This document shows positions 25,801 to 38,424 of a DNA stretch of 64,000 nucleotides, piece after piece. Position numbers and translations under genes: made by a program. Within the stretch, counting starts at the first letter, position 1, and the number at the start of each line of letters is the position of its first letter. This DNA is from Capniomyces stellatus (Eukaryota > Kickxellomycota > Harpellomycetes > Harpellales > Legeriomycetaceae), in the NCBI GenBank assembly GCA_001661515.1, contig LUVW01000006.1, positions 587,687 through 651,686 of the forward strand. Direction: 5' to 3'. The notes beneath the pieces are model-generated. The model made no database searches. It saw only the letters and a list, made by a program, of their open reading frames with translations, and was not told the origin of the DNA.

Positions 25801-27401
25801 GTATTGTCGAGCTGGTTTTGGTTAGCTCGCCTTCTCAGTTGCGTGCTTTTGTTTTGCTTATCCGCTCGTTCTGCTTCCGTCCTGTTACTTCCTTGGTTGA
25901 TTGGCTAAGATCCCACCGCCTTACTCTTCCCTTTAAAACCCTTGTCCCCGTCTACCTCTCCACAAATCCCACTGTTTCCACCAGTGTTTCTCGCCCTCTT
26001 GACCAAAACCTCATCACTTTGCCTCGCGAACTGCTGTTTTACTGCCATTCGTGCGGTAAAAAGTCTTCTAGTCCCGTTATTGGCCCCAATCACTGCTTTT
26101 GTTCAACTCTGTGTAGATCTTATTGGATGTCTCCGTCAACAAATCAACATCCACCATCAACCACCACCAGTGCCAACATCCTATTTGCTCTCTTTTCTCC
26201 CAAACCCCCACAAACCATCAGTTCTGCGGGTTTGGGGCTGATTACTAATAGAAATTCCGATGAACATACTGACGTTGACATGGATGTTGATGCTGATGCT
26301 GATGTTGACATGGATATAGATGTTGATGTTGATGTTGATGTTGTTGGCACAGGCAATAATTTCGATAACTCTAGTCCTGCTGTTTCCGAGTCTAACCAAA
26401 ACTCTCCCAACAACAACTCGATTTCTAAACCTCAATCCGGTCTTGGTTCTGATATGAGTTTAAGCTTGGGGTTGGATTTGCATTTGCATTTAGATAAACT
26501 GAATATCGATGGAATTGACTGGGTTTGGTCAACTTTGCGTCCGTTAGAGTTGCCAGGTACTCCAGCCTCAAGACTCACCATAAACGAGCAAACCCAAAAG
26601 CTGCTGCTTCCAACCATAAACAGCCAAATTCGCCCAAACCATCCAAGTTCCAATCCCTTTTCTGTTTCCTCTTCCTCATCTTTGCCTTCATCCGCTGTTG
26701 TTGTTGAGGCAATGAACCAACGCCTGGTTGTTGGTCATTTGATTTACTCTTTTGCCCTTGCCTTTATCAAGGATTTGTTGACTGATTCCATTGTTTCTGC
26801 CGTAAAACTGTGCCCCAAAAAGATCACAAACATTGAAAATATCGTTTCTGATTCTGATTCTACCCCCGATACTCTTTCCAACCTAGATTCTCATTCTGAT
26901 TTAGACTCAAATTCCGATTCCGATTCTGATTCTGATTTGGATTTGGATTTGGATTTGGATTTCTCTAGCAAGGTTAGCAATGTTTTGGGCCAAGAAAATC
27001 ACCTACTTTATAATCTCATTTCAAGAAAACTCATCGATCTTGACTCTGATCATTCCCCCTTACCTCAACCTCAACCTCAACCTCAACCTCAACCTCAACC
27101 TCAACCTCAACCTCAACCTCAACCTCAACCTCAACCTCAACCTCAACCTCAACCTCAACCTCAACCACAACCTCAACCACAACCTCAATCTCAACCTCAA
27201 CCTCAATCTCTTGACGATAACCTGACCGATTCTAAATCCACCATTACCACCAACCAACACTCAACAGAATCAAATGAATTGGCTAGCCTTGATTCCAACT
27301 TGCCTGAAATAATCTTGTTACCCTCGCATATTTTATCCGCTTGTAAAAGAAACCCTGATAAATATGATTTTATTTCTAATGCCTACTTGGGTTCACCATA
27401 A
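22861..27401 (+). CDS. YEATS2-like chromatin reader (ATAC-type YEATS protein)
   Basis: Five exons: 22861-23231, 23387-23516, 23606-23718, 23838-23895 and 24036-27401 (1345 residues). Residues ~15-70 form a charged coiled coil like the YEATS2 N-terminus. Next is a C2H2-like knuckle, C127-x2-C130-x13-H144-x4-H149. The YEATS domain spans about 297-425 and carries GWGEFPIRVQIFF, the YEATS2 form of the acyl-lysine pocket loop, rather than the Yaf9/Taf14/AF9 form. A C-terminal block (LPYAVAATDAEYQTQWSVGH, with RAKHI shortly after) resembles the conserved region after YEATS in YEATS2, followed by a Cys/His cluster (CHSCG...HCFCSTLC). In animals YEATS2 reads acylated H3K27 within the Ada2a-containing (ATAC) acetyltransferase complex. 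Low-complexity tracts include a VDVD run and (Pro-Gln)~25 at residues ~1234-1287. Starting at ATG 24120 would lose the zinc knuckle. Confidence 0.8.
27061..27211 (+). repeat. (CCTCAA)n hexanucleotide array coding for (Pro-Gln)n
   Basis: About 24 nearly perfect CCTCAA units in the last exon of the YEATS gene; interruptions are CCACAA and TCTCAA near the 3' end. Hexamer length keeps the frame, so copy number could vary freely. Confidence 0.95.
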
Positions 27402-27726
27402 TCACCTTTATCCTTCCCCACTTCCCTTCCTTTTTGTTTTTTGTTTTTTTGGTTGGAACGTATTGTAGAAACAAAATAAAAAACAATCATTATTCCTTGT
27501 CTTTTTTACTTTTACAATGCTAGTTTTAGTATTCTAAACCATTTTAGACTGCTACTATCATTACTGTACTTTTTATTTTTTTACAAGTTATTATTACATT
27601 TCAAAAACCCCCATATATATCATAAAATGTTTGCTAGTACATTCAATTAAACGCACACTATAAAAGCAATATAAAAAGAGTCTGTGTCTCGTGTCAAGCC
27701 ATTCAAACACCCGCGCGGGTTACTTG

Positions 27727-28146
27727 TTACTTTTCATCGCCTTCATATTCAATTGGCCTGCATCCGTATTTCCCATTTTCCAGCTTATCACAAACATTTC
27801 CAGGATTGCACCTCTTGTTCATGTAGAAAAATCCTAAGCACTCTTGGTAGTAAGCGTCTAGTTTTGGATGGCATTTGATGTGTTTGTTTTTGCAAAATAT
27901 ACCTGCTCACAAGACGTATCCCCACAATCAATTTGTATAATCGTTAGTTTTTTGTATTTTTACGTATAATTTGAACTGTTATTATTTATTCATCACATAG
28001 TTATATTTATACTTGCCTCTTCTTTGTAGTTGTTTTGTACTGCCTGAACCGTCAATAATTGCACTTTGCGCTATGCTAGCCACGATAACTGCTCCTAAAA
28101 CGCACCTTACTGCCGTTTTAGCCTTGAAATCCACACTTATCATCAT
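27727..28146 (-). CDS. Small secreted six-cysteine protein (CBM19-like)
   Basis: Two exons, 28146-28017 and 27902-27727 (101 residues). A signal peptide is evident (TAVRCVLGAVIVASIAQSA), with a possible dibasic site QRRG. The mature part has six cysteines spaced C-x6-C-x10-C-x9-C-x5-C-x9-C, including YYQECLGFFYMNKRCNPGNV. This matches the fungal chitin-binding CBM19 layout (...[FY]..C..G......C..G..C...C) and the two modules of the protein at 55.3 kb. The intron is of GC-AG type: donor AG|GCAAGT, branch CTAAC, acceptor GAGCAG. Either AG keeps the frame and adds or omits one Ala. Chitin or cell-wall binding is inferred. It converges on the YEATS gene. Confidence 0.7.
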
Positions 28147-29650
28147 TTTCCTTGTTATTTAATTGTTTTTTTTTGCTATACCAAAATACTAATGTTATAT
28201 CTAATATCTGAGATTGTAAAAGCTAAATGTTGGATAATAAGATTAAGGTCGTGGTGGAAGGGTTCTCTTTTATTTGAAAAATGATTAATATTGTAGATGG
28301 TCCGTGTTTATTAATGATAAAGTACTTGAATGTTTGTTGTTTTATGAAATTGTAATGAAATGATGCTGATGAAATGAATGAAATGGATTCCAGCGTTTGG
28401 TTGCTTACGTCTGCTTATTTATACCATATTTACATTTGTCTTGTTTTGTTTTGTCTTGTGCTGATATTGTTTATTTTGTTTGGGAAAATTCACCATTAAA
28501 CGCAACTTTCAAATACGAATTAAACTAGTACTAGCCTTAAATATACTTGTTTTATAGCAACGAACCCCCCCCCCCCCCCCCCNNNNNNNNNNNNNNGCCC
28601 CCCCCCCCCCCCCCATGAACTAACCTCCTCCCCCCCCAAACTACCCACAACCCAATCATTGGCTTCATGTAATATTATGCTTTACTGTACACGTCAACTA
28701 ATGTACACGCAAATCGCACACAATTCGTCTACACCATACTCTTGTAAAATATGCATTTTTCAACCGCTTCCATGCTTATTTATTTGTCCAAATTTATTTG
28801 GATTCAATTAATCCAGACTGTACATAAACAACGTCACCACAGAATATTTACTTTCTTTATTACAAAGCCCAATACCGACATTCCAACACGATTTAATGGG
28901 TAATGTTTGTATCCGACAAAGTCTAAAAAAACGAATTGATACGAGTTATTCCGGATCCAATTAGTTCCAAAAGGTTTGCAACAAGCTGGCTTGAAAAGCA
29001 AACACACTAGCATATCGTAATTTACTTACGCCACTAACTTTTTAAGCGTACTTCAATGTGGGCTTCACTACTCTACCAGCCCTGATATTATTTTGCTTTG
29101 ACGAGTTAATGTGAAATTGAGCAAAATTAGTAAACAAAATTAAAAAAATCCACAATTATGCAAAATGTGTCCTCTTAATTTTATGCTTTTTCATGTCAAG
29201 TGTCATTTTTTTGCCAATTAATCTTATCAATAAATAAATCCTAAAAGAAAAGAAAAAAGAGTTTATAACGCAAGATTACTCGTTTTCAACTTTTCCAAAG
29301 TTTCTTGGCAACAGAATCAACACATCAAAACATACAATATCAAATAATACCATATAAACACTGTGTTATTTTGATATGTTAAACTACTCTATTAGTTAGT
29401 AACCCTTCGATCTGTACTGTTTCCGATTTGCCAGTTTTCTGTTACCCATAAAAAAAAAGCTTTTTCCAATTAACAAAAAACGCATTCATTATTCCAAAAT
29501 TGTTGCCTGTTTTTTTCAACTTGACAAAATTATCCAGTGTCAAGTAACGGTAAATAAAAAAAAATAGTTTTATTAGCTAAATCCTTGGATTTGCTCATAA
29601 TATCACAAACAATAATAAACCAATTGGCAGACATCGGTAACATGCAAAAG
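28147..29650. other. Intergenic with homopolymer-flanked gap
   Basis: No gene recognised. It contains the C-tract gap at 28565-28614, listed separately. Confidence 0.5.
28565..28614. repeat. Poly-C tract with embedded gap
   Basis: C18 (28565-28582), 14 N (28583-28596), G, then C17 (28598-28614). The complementary strand is a G-tract able to form G-quadruplexes, probably why the assembly broke here. The N count is unlikely to be the true length. Confidence 0.95.
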
Positions 29651-32600
29651 CTAGACGCCTAAATAGCGCAAGTATATAACTTGAGCCAGGCCTAGAGACC
29701 CACTGAGCGTATACAATTGGGCCAAATTATATGCAGATTCCTTGACGAGCAAGTCGGCACCATCCTGTTCATGAAGCTCAAGGACGCGTTCGTAGTGGGG
29801 AACAGCCAAGTAAAGAATTTTTAGAGCGTGGTAAGTTCTGGCAAGGTTGTATGCCACCTCTTGAGAGTTTATCCAGTTTGTTGCGTTGTTGGGGTTGCTT
29901 CTAGAGGCAAAATGAGAGCTTTGAGTGCTTGGAGGATTCGAAGAGAATAAATCAAGGCTGGGATCCTGCTTATTAGATGTATTTTGCTGTTTGTTGGTGC
30001 TTGTATTGGGTTCCTTCTTTTGCAAAAGCTCATACTCTCTGAGTTTGGCATATCGGTAAACATAAAACAAGGCCTAATAACAATTATCGCAAAAAAAAAA
30101 TCGATTTATAGCTTGATAAAAAAAATAAAAATAAAAATAAAAAAAAGAGTTGGGCATGCGCAAAAGTGGCCAAATATATACTTACCTGAGCTACAAATTT
30201 GTGACGGTTTTCAACGGTACGGTTTTGGGACTCCTGGACACAAGCAGAACACAACGTTAGAAACAGCGAGCTGTCTAGAGGGTCAATGCTTAAAGCCATC
30301 ATGTAGTTGGCGATGGAAATCTTGTACATCTTTGTACACATACACATGTGGCCTAGCAGAGTATAAATAGCCTTCAAGTCACAACTTGAAATCTGCTCTT
30401 GATCAAACGCAGTGTTGCGGAACCCAACAATAGTCAAGTGCGTTTCGAGTGATTGTGACTTTGCAGGCTTGGCTAGCAATGGTGTTTTGCGGTCTGCTGG
30501 GGGCGGAATATACTTTGTTGGGTCAATTAGGATAACTTGTTTCCAGACTTTAGAAAATTCGCTGTCGATGGGCTCATTTTCACTTTCACTGCGCTTGGTG
30601 TTGTTGTTGATGTTTGAGCTTGGATTTGCACCACTATCAACACCACTTTTATTTGTGTTGTTGGTAGGAAGTTTTGGGCTGACATTGTAAAAGCTGTGCA
30701 AGAAATCCAGCTGCCGTCTAAAAAACTTGAACGAGCTTTGGCTAGAAAACACAATTCCGAAATCACTGCTGCTTATGTTCAATGCACCATACAATTTGTA
30801 GATGATGGCAGATGTTGGTTTGCTACCACAGAACCACCGCAGCAGGTTGTACGCGCTGCTTACGTCGTTTCCGTAAATCGCAATGCTTGTCATCAGGAGC
30901 CTAAACAGGATTCGGTACTTTGGATCCATTTTGAAAATATTACTTTCTGATACAGTTTCCAGCATCACAATCGCTTCGGTTATGTGCCCTGTGCGCGCCA
31001 GAGTGATTCCGTACTTGCAAAACATGTCTTTCCACACTTCAAACTCAAATCCTCGAAACGTCGTTGGCAGTTTTTCTGATTCTATTTGGGTGCTGTTACC
31101 ATTCTGGTCATCTGCATTGTCCTCGGCCGCCATCCTGCTTTCCTTTAATGCTAAAAAAAACCAACAGATATTTAGATACATAAAAGTATATTTTAAAAAA
31201 AAAAATCAGCCATGCAAAACTGGTGGTAAGCAGGGTGCTCAAATTACCTTTTCTGTTCTGCAGCCGTTGCCGTAGCTGTTTAACTCTGGCGTCAAACCCG
31301 TCCTGGATAGACTTTTCATCCAGATTCATGTCCTCGTTGACAGCAGCCAAATCCTCGCCCAAACCACTGTACATTGTTTTATAGCCGGTAAAAGCGCGTT
31401 TGTTGTCTCTTGGGTAAAACGAGCCAAGCCGTCGCCAATCGTTAAAAAGAATCCTTGCTGCTGTGCAAAACTCAACCATTGCGCGTTTGTCGTCTTTGAT
31501 TCTTTCGCCCAATAGCGATAACTTCTTAAATGCGAGCTGTGCGTCTCGCCTGCAAGCGATATGTCTCCTGTACACCACCTCTGCAGCCTGTGCCCGAGCT
31601 GCAGCAAGAATGCTGTACTTGTATGTCTTGACCTTTAAAAACGGCTCGTTCTGGCTGCTCTCCATCTGGTCTGCGCTGTCCCCACCATCTTCGGCGTTAG
31701 GATCCAAATCGCGCATCCGTTTTGCTTTGGCCCTGTTTTTGCGGCCAATTTGCGTTTGCTTTCTGAAAAACGGCATGGGGACGTAGATGGTTCGTTCAAT
31801 CTCCCATTGCGAAGAGTTAGCATCCATGTCGGTTATATGGGTTCCTGGAAACGCCTCGCGCTTCTCGTCGTCGATAATACGGGCACGGATCTCCTCAACC
31901 TCCGAAAACATCTGCAGCGCCAAGTCAATCATCCCAGCCTTCTCGTACATCTCGGTCAACAAAACACGCATAGGAACCTCATCCATATCCTCAACTATCG
32001 CCGCCTGTGCATATTCTATCGCCTGCTCAATGTTCCCTAGCTCCTTGTAGCAAAGCGCTATTTGGGCCCATGTCACGCAGTCATTCGTTTCCTTTTCCCC
32101 ACTCAGCACCAAGTACACCTGAATAGCATCGCTGAACAACCGGCACTCCTTAAACGTCGATGCTATGTCGTGGTACAGATCCGAGTATGGCAATATTGGC
32201 AATTCATACAGCTTTTCCAAATGCTTCTTCCCGCTTTTCACCTGACCCAGCATTATTCTGCATTGGCCCAGCTTGACCCTTAGCTCAATTGGTAAGGTAT
32301 AGGTATCATCTGAATACTCTAGGTCAGCCTCGTCGCTTAGCTCCTTTGACTCCCACTGTATTTGGTGCGACCGGCCTTGAATCAGTCTTGACCCTCGCTT
32401 AATCTCGCAAATCGCCTCCTCATACTCCCCTCTCATCATTCTTAGCTCAGCCAACATGTGCAAGTCTGAATAGTCAAACTTGTCCATGTTCTTTTCGCTC
32501 AACTCAAATACCATTTCGCTAATCTCGCTAAACCCATCCATGTGGTCCAAATACACCTCCTCCCCTTCTCTAACCAAATTCCCGTTTTCGTCTATCTCTA

Positions 32601-35482
32601 GGCCGGGGATCCTCTTTAAAATGGTCTTGTTTCTTGTTGACTTGTAGCGCGCCTTAAGTATTGTTGATAGCCATTTCACAGGCAAACTATTTTCGTTCAG
32701 CTGGTGCACAAATGTTGGAATCGCCTTCCTGGCCAACTCGATGTTCATTGGCTGCAGCTTCATAATCCCAGAGTAGCAGCCTGCCACCTTCTGGTGGTTC
32801 TCAGTCTCTTCAAACAAAGCCAGCCGCTCCAGCCACAGCTTCAAATCGCCTGGACTCGCTAAACAAGCCTTTCCCAAGCAATATATCGTCTGGTCCCTTG
32901 CTGCATCATGTCTCTTTGCCAACTCTAGCACATTCTTGTCATTTGTCCACGCAACCCCCTTGATTATCTGCCCTGCCTCCTCGCCGCCTATATCATCCAA
33001 CTCCCTCCTCAAATTAACCATCTGCTCCTTCCACATTGACGCTAACCTCTTCCAAAGAACTGGATCCCTTGGCGCTAAATGCGCCGACATCAAGTACAGC
33101 TTCAGCGCCCTGTCTCTGTTCCCTTGGTCCTCCTGAATCAGCGCTAGTGTATGCCATGCCTGTGAAACTCCTGGATCCAGCCGGATCACCTCCTGCAACA
33201 ATGGGATCGCTTTCTCCGGCTCCTGGCTTACATAATGAATGTTTGCTGTGCCAAGCAATGTTTGCAGCTCTGGATTCAGCTTTTTTACCGGGTTTCTTCG
33301 TTTGTCCTTCTTTTTCTTTCCCGCTTTTTTATCCTCAATGTACCGCTCCTCATCGTCGCTACTTGTAGCTTCCTCATCCCCACTTTCCTCGCCATCGTCA
33401 TCATCCTCTTCATCCTCGCTTTCTCCCTCATCGCCACTACTACGCATGCCTCTACCTCTGCCACCAGATCTATGCTCTTTTCTCCTACTTTTACCGCCTG
33501 ATTTCCCCGCTCCCCTGTACTTATTCCCCTTCCTACTCTCGCCATAGCCATGTCCACTTCCACTAAGCTTCTTTCTACCCTGATCCCTCAGTCCCGTCTT
33601 TTTGTTTCCATTAACAATTTTATTCAACCCGTGAATGTGCTTTGTTCCAATCCCACTAGCATACCTCAAGCTTTCCTTAAAATTTGTTGCCAACGCGTCT
33701 ACGCTTCCGTCGCTATCAGAATCTTCATCACTATCCCCATACAACTGCTCCAACAAACTCTCCTTTCGGTGCTCACCACCATATATATCCCCAATGATCA
33801 TAGGCTCTATTTCTATCGCATTTGGATCGTCTCCATCCCTTCCTCCCACCTGCCCACCCTTTAGTGTCTCCCTTGTATACTTTTCAAACTCCAGGCCCTC
33901 ACTCGAACCTTCCTCATTTGAACTACTTTCTGAACCTCTGGCTAATCCCGATCCTGAATTTGAATCCGAGTTCGACCCCGACCCCGACCCCGATCCAGAT
34001 CCAGATCCAGATCCAGACCCACTCGACATCAATTTCATTGACTTGTCAATTACATTACCCTCAGTATAAACTCTCCCACCACTCAGTTTGCCCAACCGAC
34101 CTTTGTTCGTCTTGTTTTCTCTATTGCTGTACATTTCTGCATTTTTACTCCTATCAATACTCTGTCTTTCTCTTTCCACTAAATCCACAACCCCTCGTTT
34201 ATTATCCCCCTCGCTTTCGTCTTCTGAATCTAATTCAAAGTTATCTCCCGAATCATCACTAATAAGCACATCCGACTCGCTACCCATACGCCAGTCGACT
34301 TCTGCTTCGCCGCTGCCACTATCACTACCAGCTTTTCTACTTCTTGACTTTTTAATACTCTCAGTTCCATCACCACTTTCTTCGCTAGTATCGACATCGC
34401 TTTCACTATCGCTTCCACTCGACAAGTCTCTACTCCGTTTATTTTTTCTACCTTGAACGCCCACCTCCTCTATATTCAATTACACAGATTACTCTTGTTA
34501 TATACTGTGCACTTGGCTTATTTAAAAAACAACGATCCACCGTCCCAGTATAATTTAAAGCCGGGCAAAGACTTTAACTGTACAATAAAATTAATACCTT
34601 TTGTTATCGCTGCTGGCTTATTTCTGGACCTAGTGTTGTAAACATTGTTTTCTTTATTCCCTATACTTTGCTCCTCCAGCCTGCTATCACCGCCGACCTT
34701 TTGGGTGGTCTCCTGCTCCGACTCGCTTTCTAGCGTCGATGCTTTGATAATTTGGTCGTGAAACTCTCTTTCTGGGTTCCCGTTCCACCCACCCTGTATC
34801 AATTCAGCCGCTGCATCTTTTGCAACCAACATAATTTCTCTATACCAAATCAATTCTCTTTTTTTTTTTACTGAAATAACTTTACATTTTCTAGTGCAAA
34901 CTGCTGAAATGCGCACGCATTTTGTTATTTTTATTTGGTTGTGTTTTATCCATGTAGCTTATTAGCAACAGAATCAACATGACAAACGCAATATGTTTAA
35001 TAGTATTATAAATTTGTGTATTCAAAACCTTACCTCAATTCAGAATCACTTTCTTCCCCCTCGGAAATATCATCGTACTCCATTTCTTGATTATCAGCCA
35101 TGTCAATCGACATTACTTTATTTATCTCTGTTGAATTTTCAAAATTATCCGCATCATTCTCTTTACTTTTGCTGCTCCTTTTTGAATCGCCTTTTTCCGA
35201 TTCGGCCGCCGTCTTTGTATTGTTGGATCCAGCTCGTGTATTTGTCATGTTTGCCTTTTCGATCACTTGAGTCATTTCCTTCAGTCCACTCTGAAACGAT
35301 ACGTCCATATCTTTTATGGATAAAAAATCTCCCGTACCGTTTATATCTCCCTCAACGTCCAAACTTTCATTCTGCAAAACATTATCCAGTATGCCCTTTA
35401 TTTCATTAAAGCTACTCACCAACTTTTGCTCAATTTCCGAATCCTCAACTTGATTCTCATTCTTTGGTTTATCTTTATCCAT
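29651..35482 (-). CDS. TFC4: Transcription factor TFIIIC TPR subunit (Tfc4/Sfc4/GTF3C3)
   Basis: Five exons: 35482-35034, 34839-34598, 34469-31248, 31150-30186 and 30073-29651 (1766 residues). TFIIIC binds A and B boxes of tRNA genes; this subunit recruits TFIIIB through its TPR arrays. TPRs begin near residue 630 (LNPELQTLLGTANIHYVSQE, later AWHTLALIQEDQGNRDRALK) and recur to the C-terminus (ESAYNLAQLYTLSGSLGLAQ). The protein is much longer than the ~1000-residue yeast form because about 600 N-terminal residues are acidic, Ser-rich and low-complexity, including (Gly-Ser) repeats at ~380-396 and Asp/Glu runs just before the TPRs. The first exon is joined by inference: donor AG|GTAAGG and acceptor TATAG give a continuous frame (SELREIMLVAKD). 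If it is a separate gene, translation would start at 34832. Confidence 0.88.
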
Positions 35483-38424
35483 TTGGTCTTTTTTTTGTAT
35501 ATATTATCCTACGTCTAGCTTTATATGTTACTGTTTTAAGCCAAAGGAATTCATTTTGTTTTTTCTTTAATTCTAGATTTGCATAAACGCATTCAGCCCA
35601 GCTTTATGTATACTTTACTAATTACCAGTTAAAAATGGAACTATAAAAATCTTCTAATTGAAAAATCAAAACTCTTTACTTAATTTTCGATTCAACAAAT
35701 TCAAAACTTTGGGGTCAGCCAATAAACCCAGCTTTCAATTCAAAGTAAAACAATTGGGCTTTAAGAATTTTTTAAGCCTTCTTATTAATTTTTTTTATTA
35801 CTGAAATTATCTACTTTTTTTCTTTTACGCTCTACAAATTTACCAACTACTGGTAAGTACCGAGCTAGTTTTGTCAAGAAACTAGCCTTGTGCCTTTGTT
35901 CTGTTATACAAACAAAAACAGAAATGAAAATGAAAAAGACATTGGTTTTACCTGCTGTATTAAAACAATGCTCTCTATCTTATACCTAACATTAGCTGAT
36001 AGGAACAGCTTGATATAATTGCTTTGCATTAACATCATAATGTTCGGGTATTATTCGTCTTTTGTTTATTACAAGTACCCGCTGGTTCTTTTTATTTAGT
36101 TAAAACTCTAATACTTTGGTGGCTAGCATTTTTTTTTCGCTTTAATTTATGGAAAAATAAACTCTTAGCGATACAAAACAAAACAAAACAAAATGAGGTT
36201 GTAAATGATTTAGTGTTGACCAATTTACTAGATACAAAATATGGACTAGAGTGAATTTTGTTTTTATTATTATTGAAATACTAGAGCGAGCTTTGATTGT
36301 GAAAAGCGTGATTTTTATGCTACTGAGAAATAAAACAAAAAAAAAATGCCAACATGACTTTGTTAAATACCCATCTTTCCAATTCTAAACCTGTGAGCAC
36401 TAACAGCCTCTGTTTACAGCGATAATGCAAATTATGTTATTTCAGCCAACACACCCATACACTTATACACTCCAATTTCCTTGATAAATGGCATTTAAAT
36501 CTGTTTACAGTTTCTTCAAGTCATATGAAATCTTCAGAAGGAAATACTTAATGCTGAATCATTAAAAGCGCAATGTCAAACTTGTTAAAAAAAAAAGGAA
36601 TATTTGACATCAGACATGACTAGAATTGGGTTGGTGTTTAAGGAACCATGGGAATTGGGTATGCAAGTACTAAATTATGCCCATGGATTGTTATTCAATG
36701 GGTGTGTGAGTGTGGTTAGGACATGAGCCTTATGTAATTTATATTTATTCAGATTGCAGCAAGATAGCAACAGGGTGGAAATATGATTGCAACAAGATAA
36801 CAGCAATATAGCAGCAAAATGGAAATATGATGGAAATATGGTGGAAAGTAGTAGTACCATTACCCACAGTTTGTAAAAGTGCTAGTCGCTAAATTTTGGT
36901 ACGCCAAAGTATACGGGGTTTTAAAGATGTTCATTGAGGGTTTGGCGAATGGGGCAAGGCTTGGAGACAGTGCTACAAAGCCAGGGTATTTGTTTGTAGT
37001 CTGGGCAGCTTGAACAATCGCTTTAAACAAGGAAAAAGCACAAATGAATGTTTATATATTAGCTGTATTAGTTGTATTGGGTGAAGGAGGTAGTGAGGGA
37101 AGTTGTGTTAAAGATTGGAACCTTTGGATATTGATCTGTAATTGGTGGTAAAATTAAATATAGTGAATAGAATGCTTGGATACAGCTTTTAAACAATTAC
37201 TAAATTTTGGCTTTTTTTATACATGGCAAGCCTTTGCCAATTTGTTTTAAGCTAAAAAAATGATAGGAAATTAATAATAAAAGTAGATGGCTGGAATTGT
37301 TTTTAATTGAAAAGTAAAAAATCAAAATTACTGAGGAAGAAAACCAATATACTTGAAAAGCATTGCAAAAAAAAATATGTGAACAAGGAAAATTTAGCAA
37401 ATAGTAAAAACAATCAAGGCGCAATTCTCTAAATCTCAGAACACAAGTACACACAAGCTTTGTAAGACCTAAATCACAACTGCAACTACATTTATAGTTT
37501 AAATAAAGCCAATTTAAAACTAAAAATAAATGGATAAAACGGTATAAAGCAACTAAAGACTAGAAAAAAAGTCTCGGGAAAGAAAAGCACCACCTTGGTT
37601 ATAATAGTAATAGTATTTAAAGAAAGCAAATAGTTTCAGTGTCAATAACAAACTTGGTTTTATACATTTCTAAAAGACTCGAGCTCGGCTTTGAATCTTA
37701 AAGGACAACTTTACCGCTTGCCTAGACTTTGTTTGGCAGAGAAACCCATTTTATAAATGTAATGGTCAAATACTTGAACAGTAAATAAACAAGAATCGAA
37801 AATAGGAGGTAGAACTCGGGATTTCGCACACAGTAAACTAAAAGTGGGAACAGGGTAATTGGTACTCTCTTGTTGGTTTTGGCATTTGCTGTTTAATTTG
37901 GAATTAAGCACCTACTTTTTGCAATGATAATTGAAGCGACACTCTTGGAAAAATAAATGAAGAGTGCAATAAAGCACTGAGGTACAACGACGACAGTAAT
38001 AATAGCCACGTATAGATTAGTTTTAAATAAACATATACACTGAAATAAAGCAACAAAGGTAAAACTCAAGTTTAATTCCCATAATCGGTGCAGAAACCCG
38101 CTTCGATTTCGTCGTTTAAAAGCACAATTTTGAATTACAAAGACAAATTTGGGTCGTATTGGTTTTTTTTAAAAAAAAAATATGAATAGTAATTTTTATG
38201 TTTTGGTAATTCGAGCGAGTTTTATAACAAGAGTAATCTGACTGGAAAATTGAGATGTAAAATGTTTGTTAAAAAAAAATACAAATATAGACATTCACCC
38301 TTTTTTAAACCCAAAACAATACAAGGGAACCGAAGAATAAGGCAGTGGTGGTAAAAGAGAAACAGGGATACTCGAGAAAAACGAGCATAGTATAGTGATA
38401 GAAGAGAGTAAACTCGGCAATAAG
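35483..38424. other. Intergenic, about 2.9 kb
   Basis: Divergent promoter interval between TFC4 and the NDR kinase gene. AT-rich; no coding exon recognised on either strand. Confidence 0.5.

Noticed and set aside
24120..27401. YEATS protein starting at ATG 24120
   Set aside because: Four upstream exons join in phase and supply the coiled coil and C2H2 knuckle expected for YEATS2-type proteins, so 22861 is the better start.
33635..34456. Several plus-strand Ser/Pro/Leu-rich frames over the TFC4 N-terminus
   Set aside because: They are antisense shadows of acidic low-complexity coding sequence with no independent support.
35030..35482. Separate small acidic gene upstream of TFC4
   Set aside because: A GTAAGG donor and a TATAG acceptor join it in frame to TFC4 with continuous acidic character. 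Kept as the alternative in the TFC4 entry.
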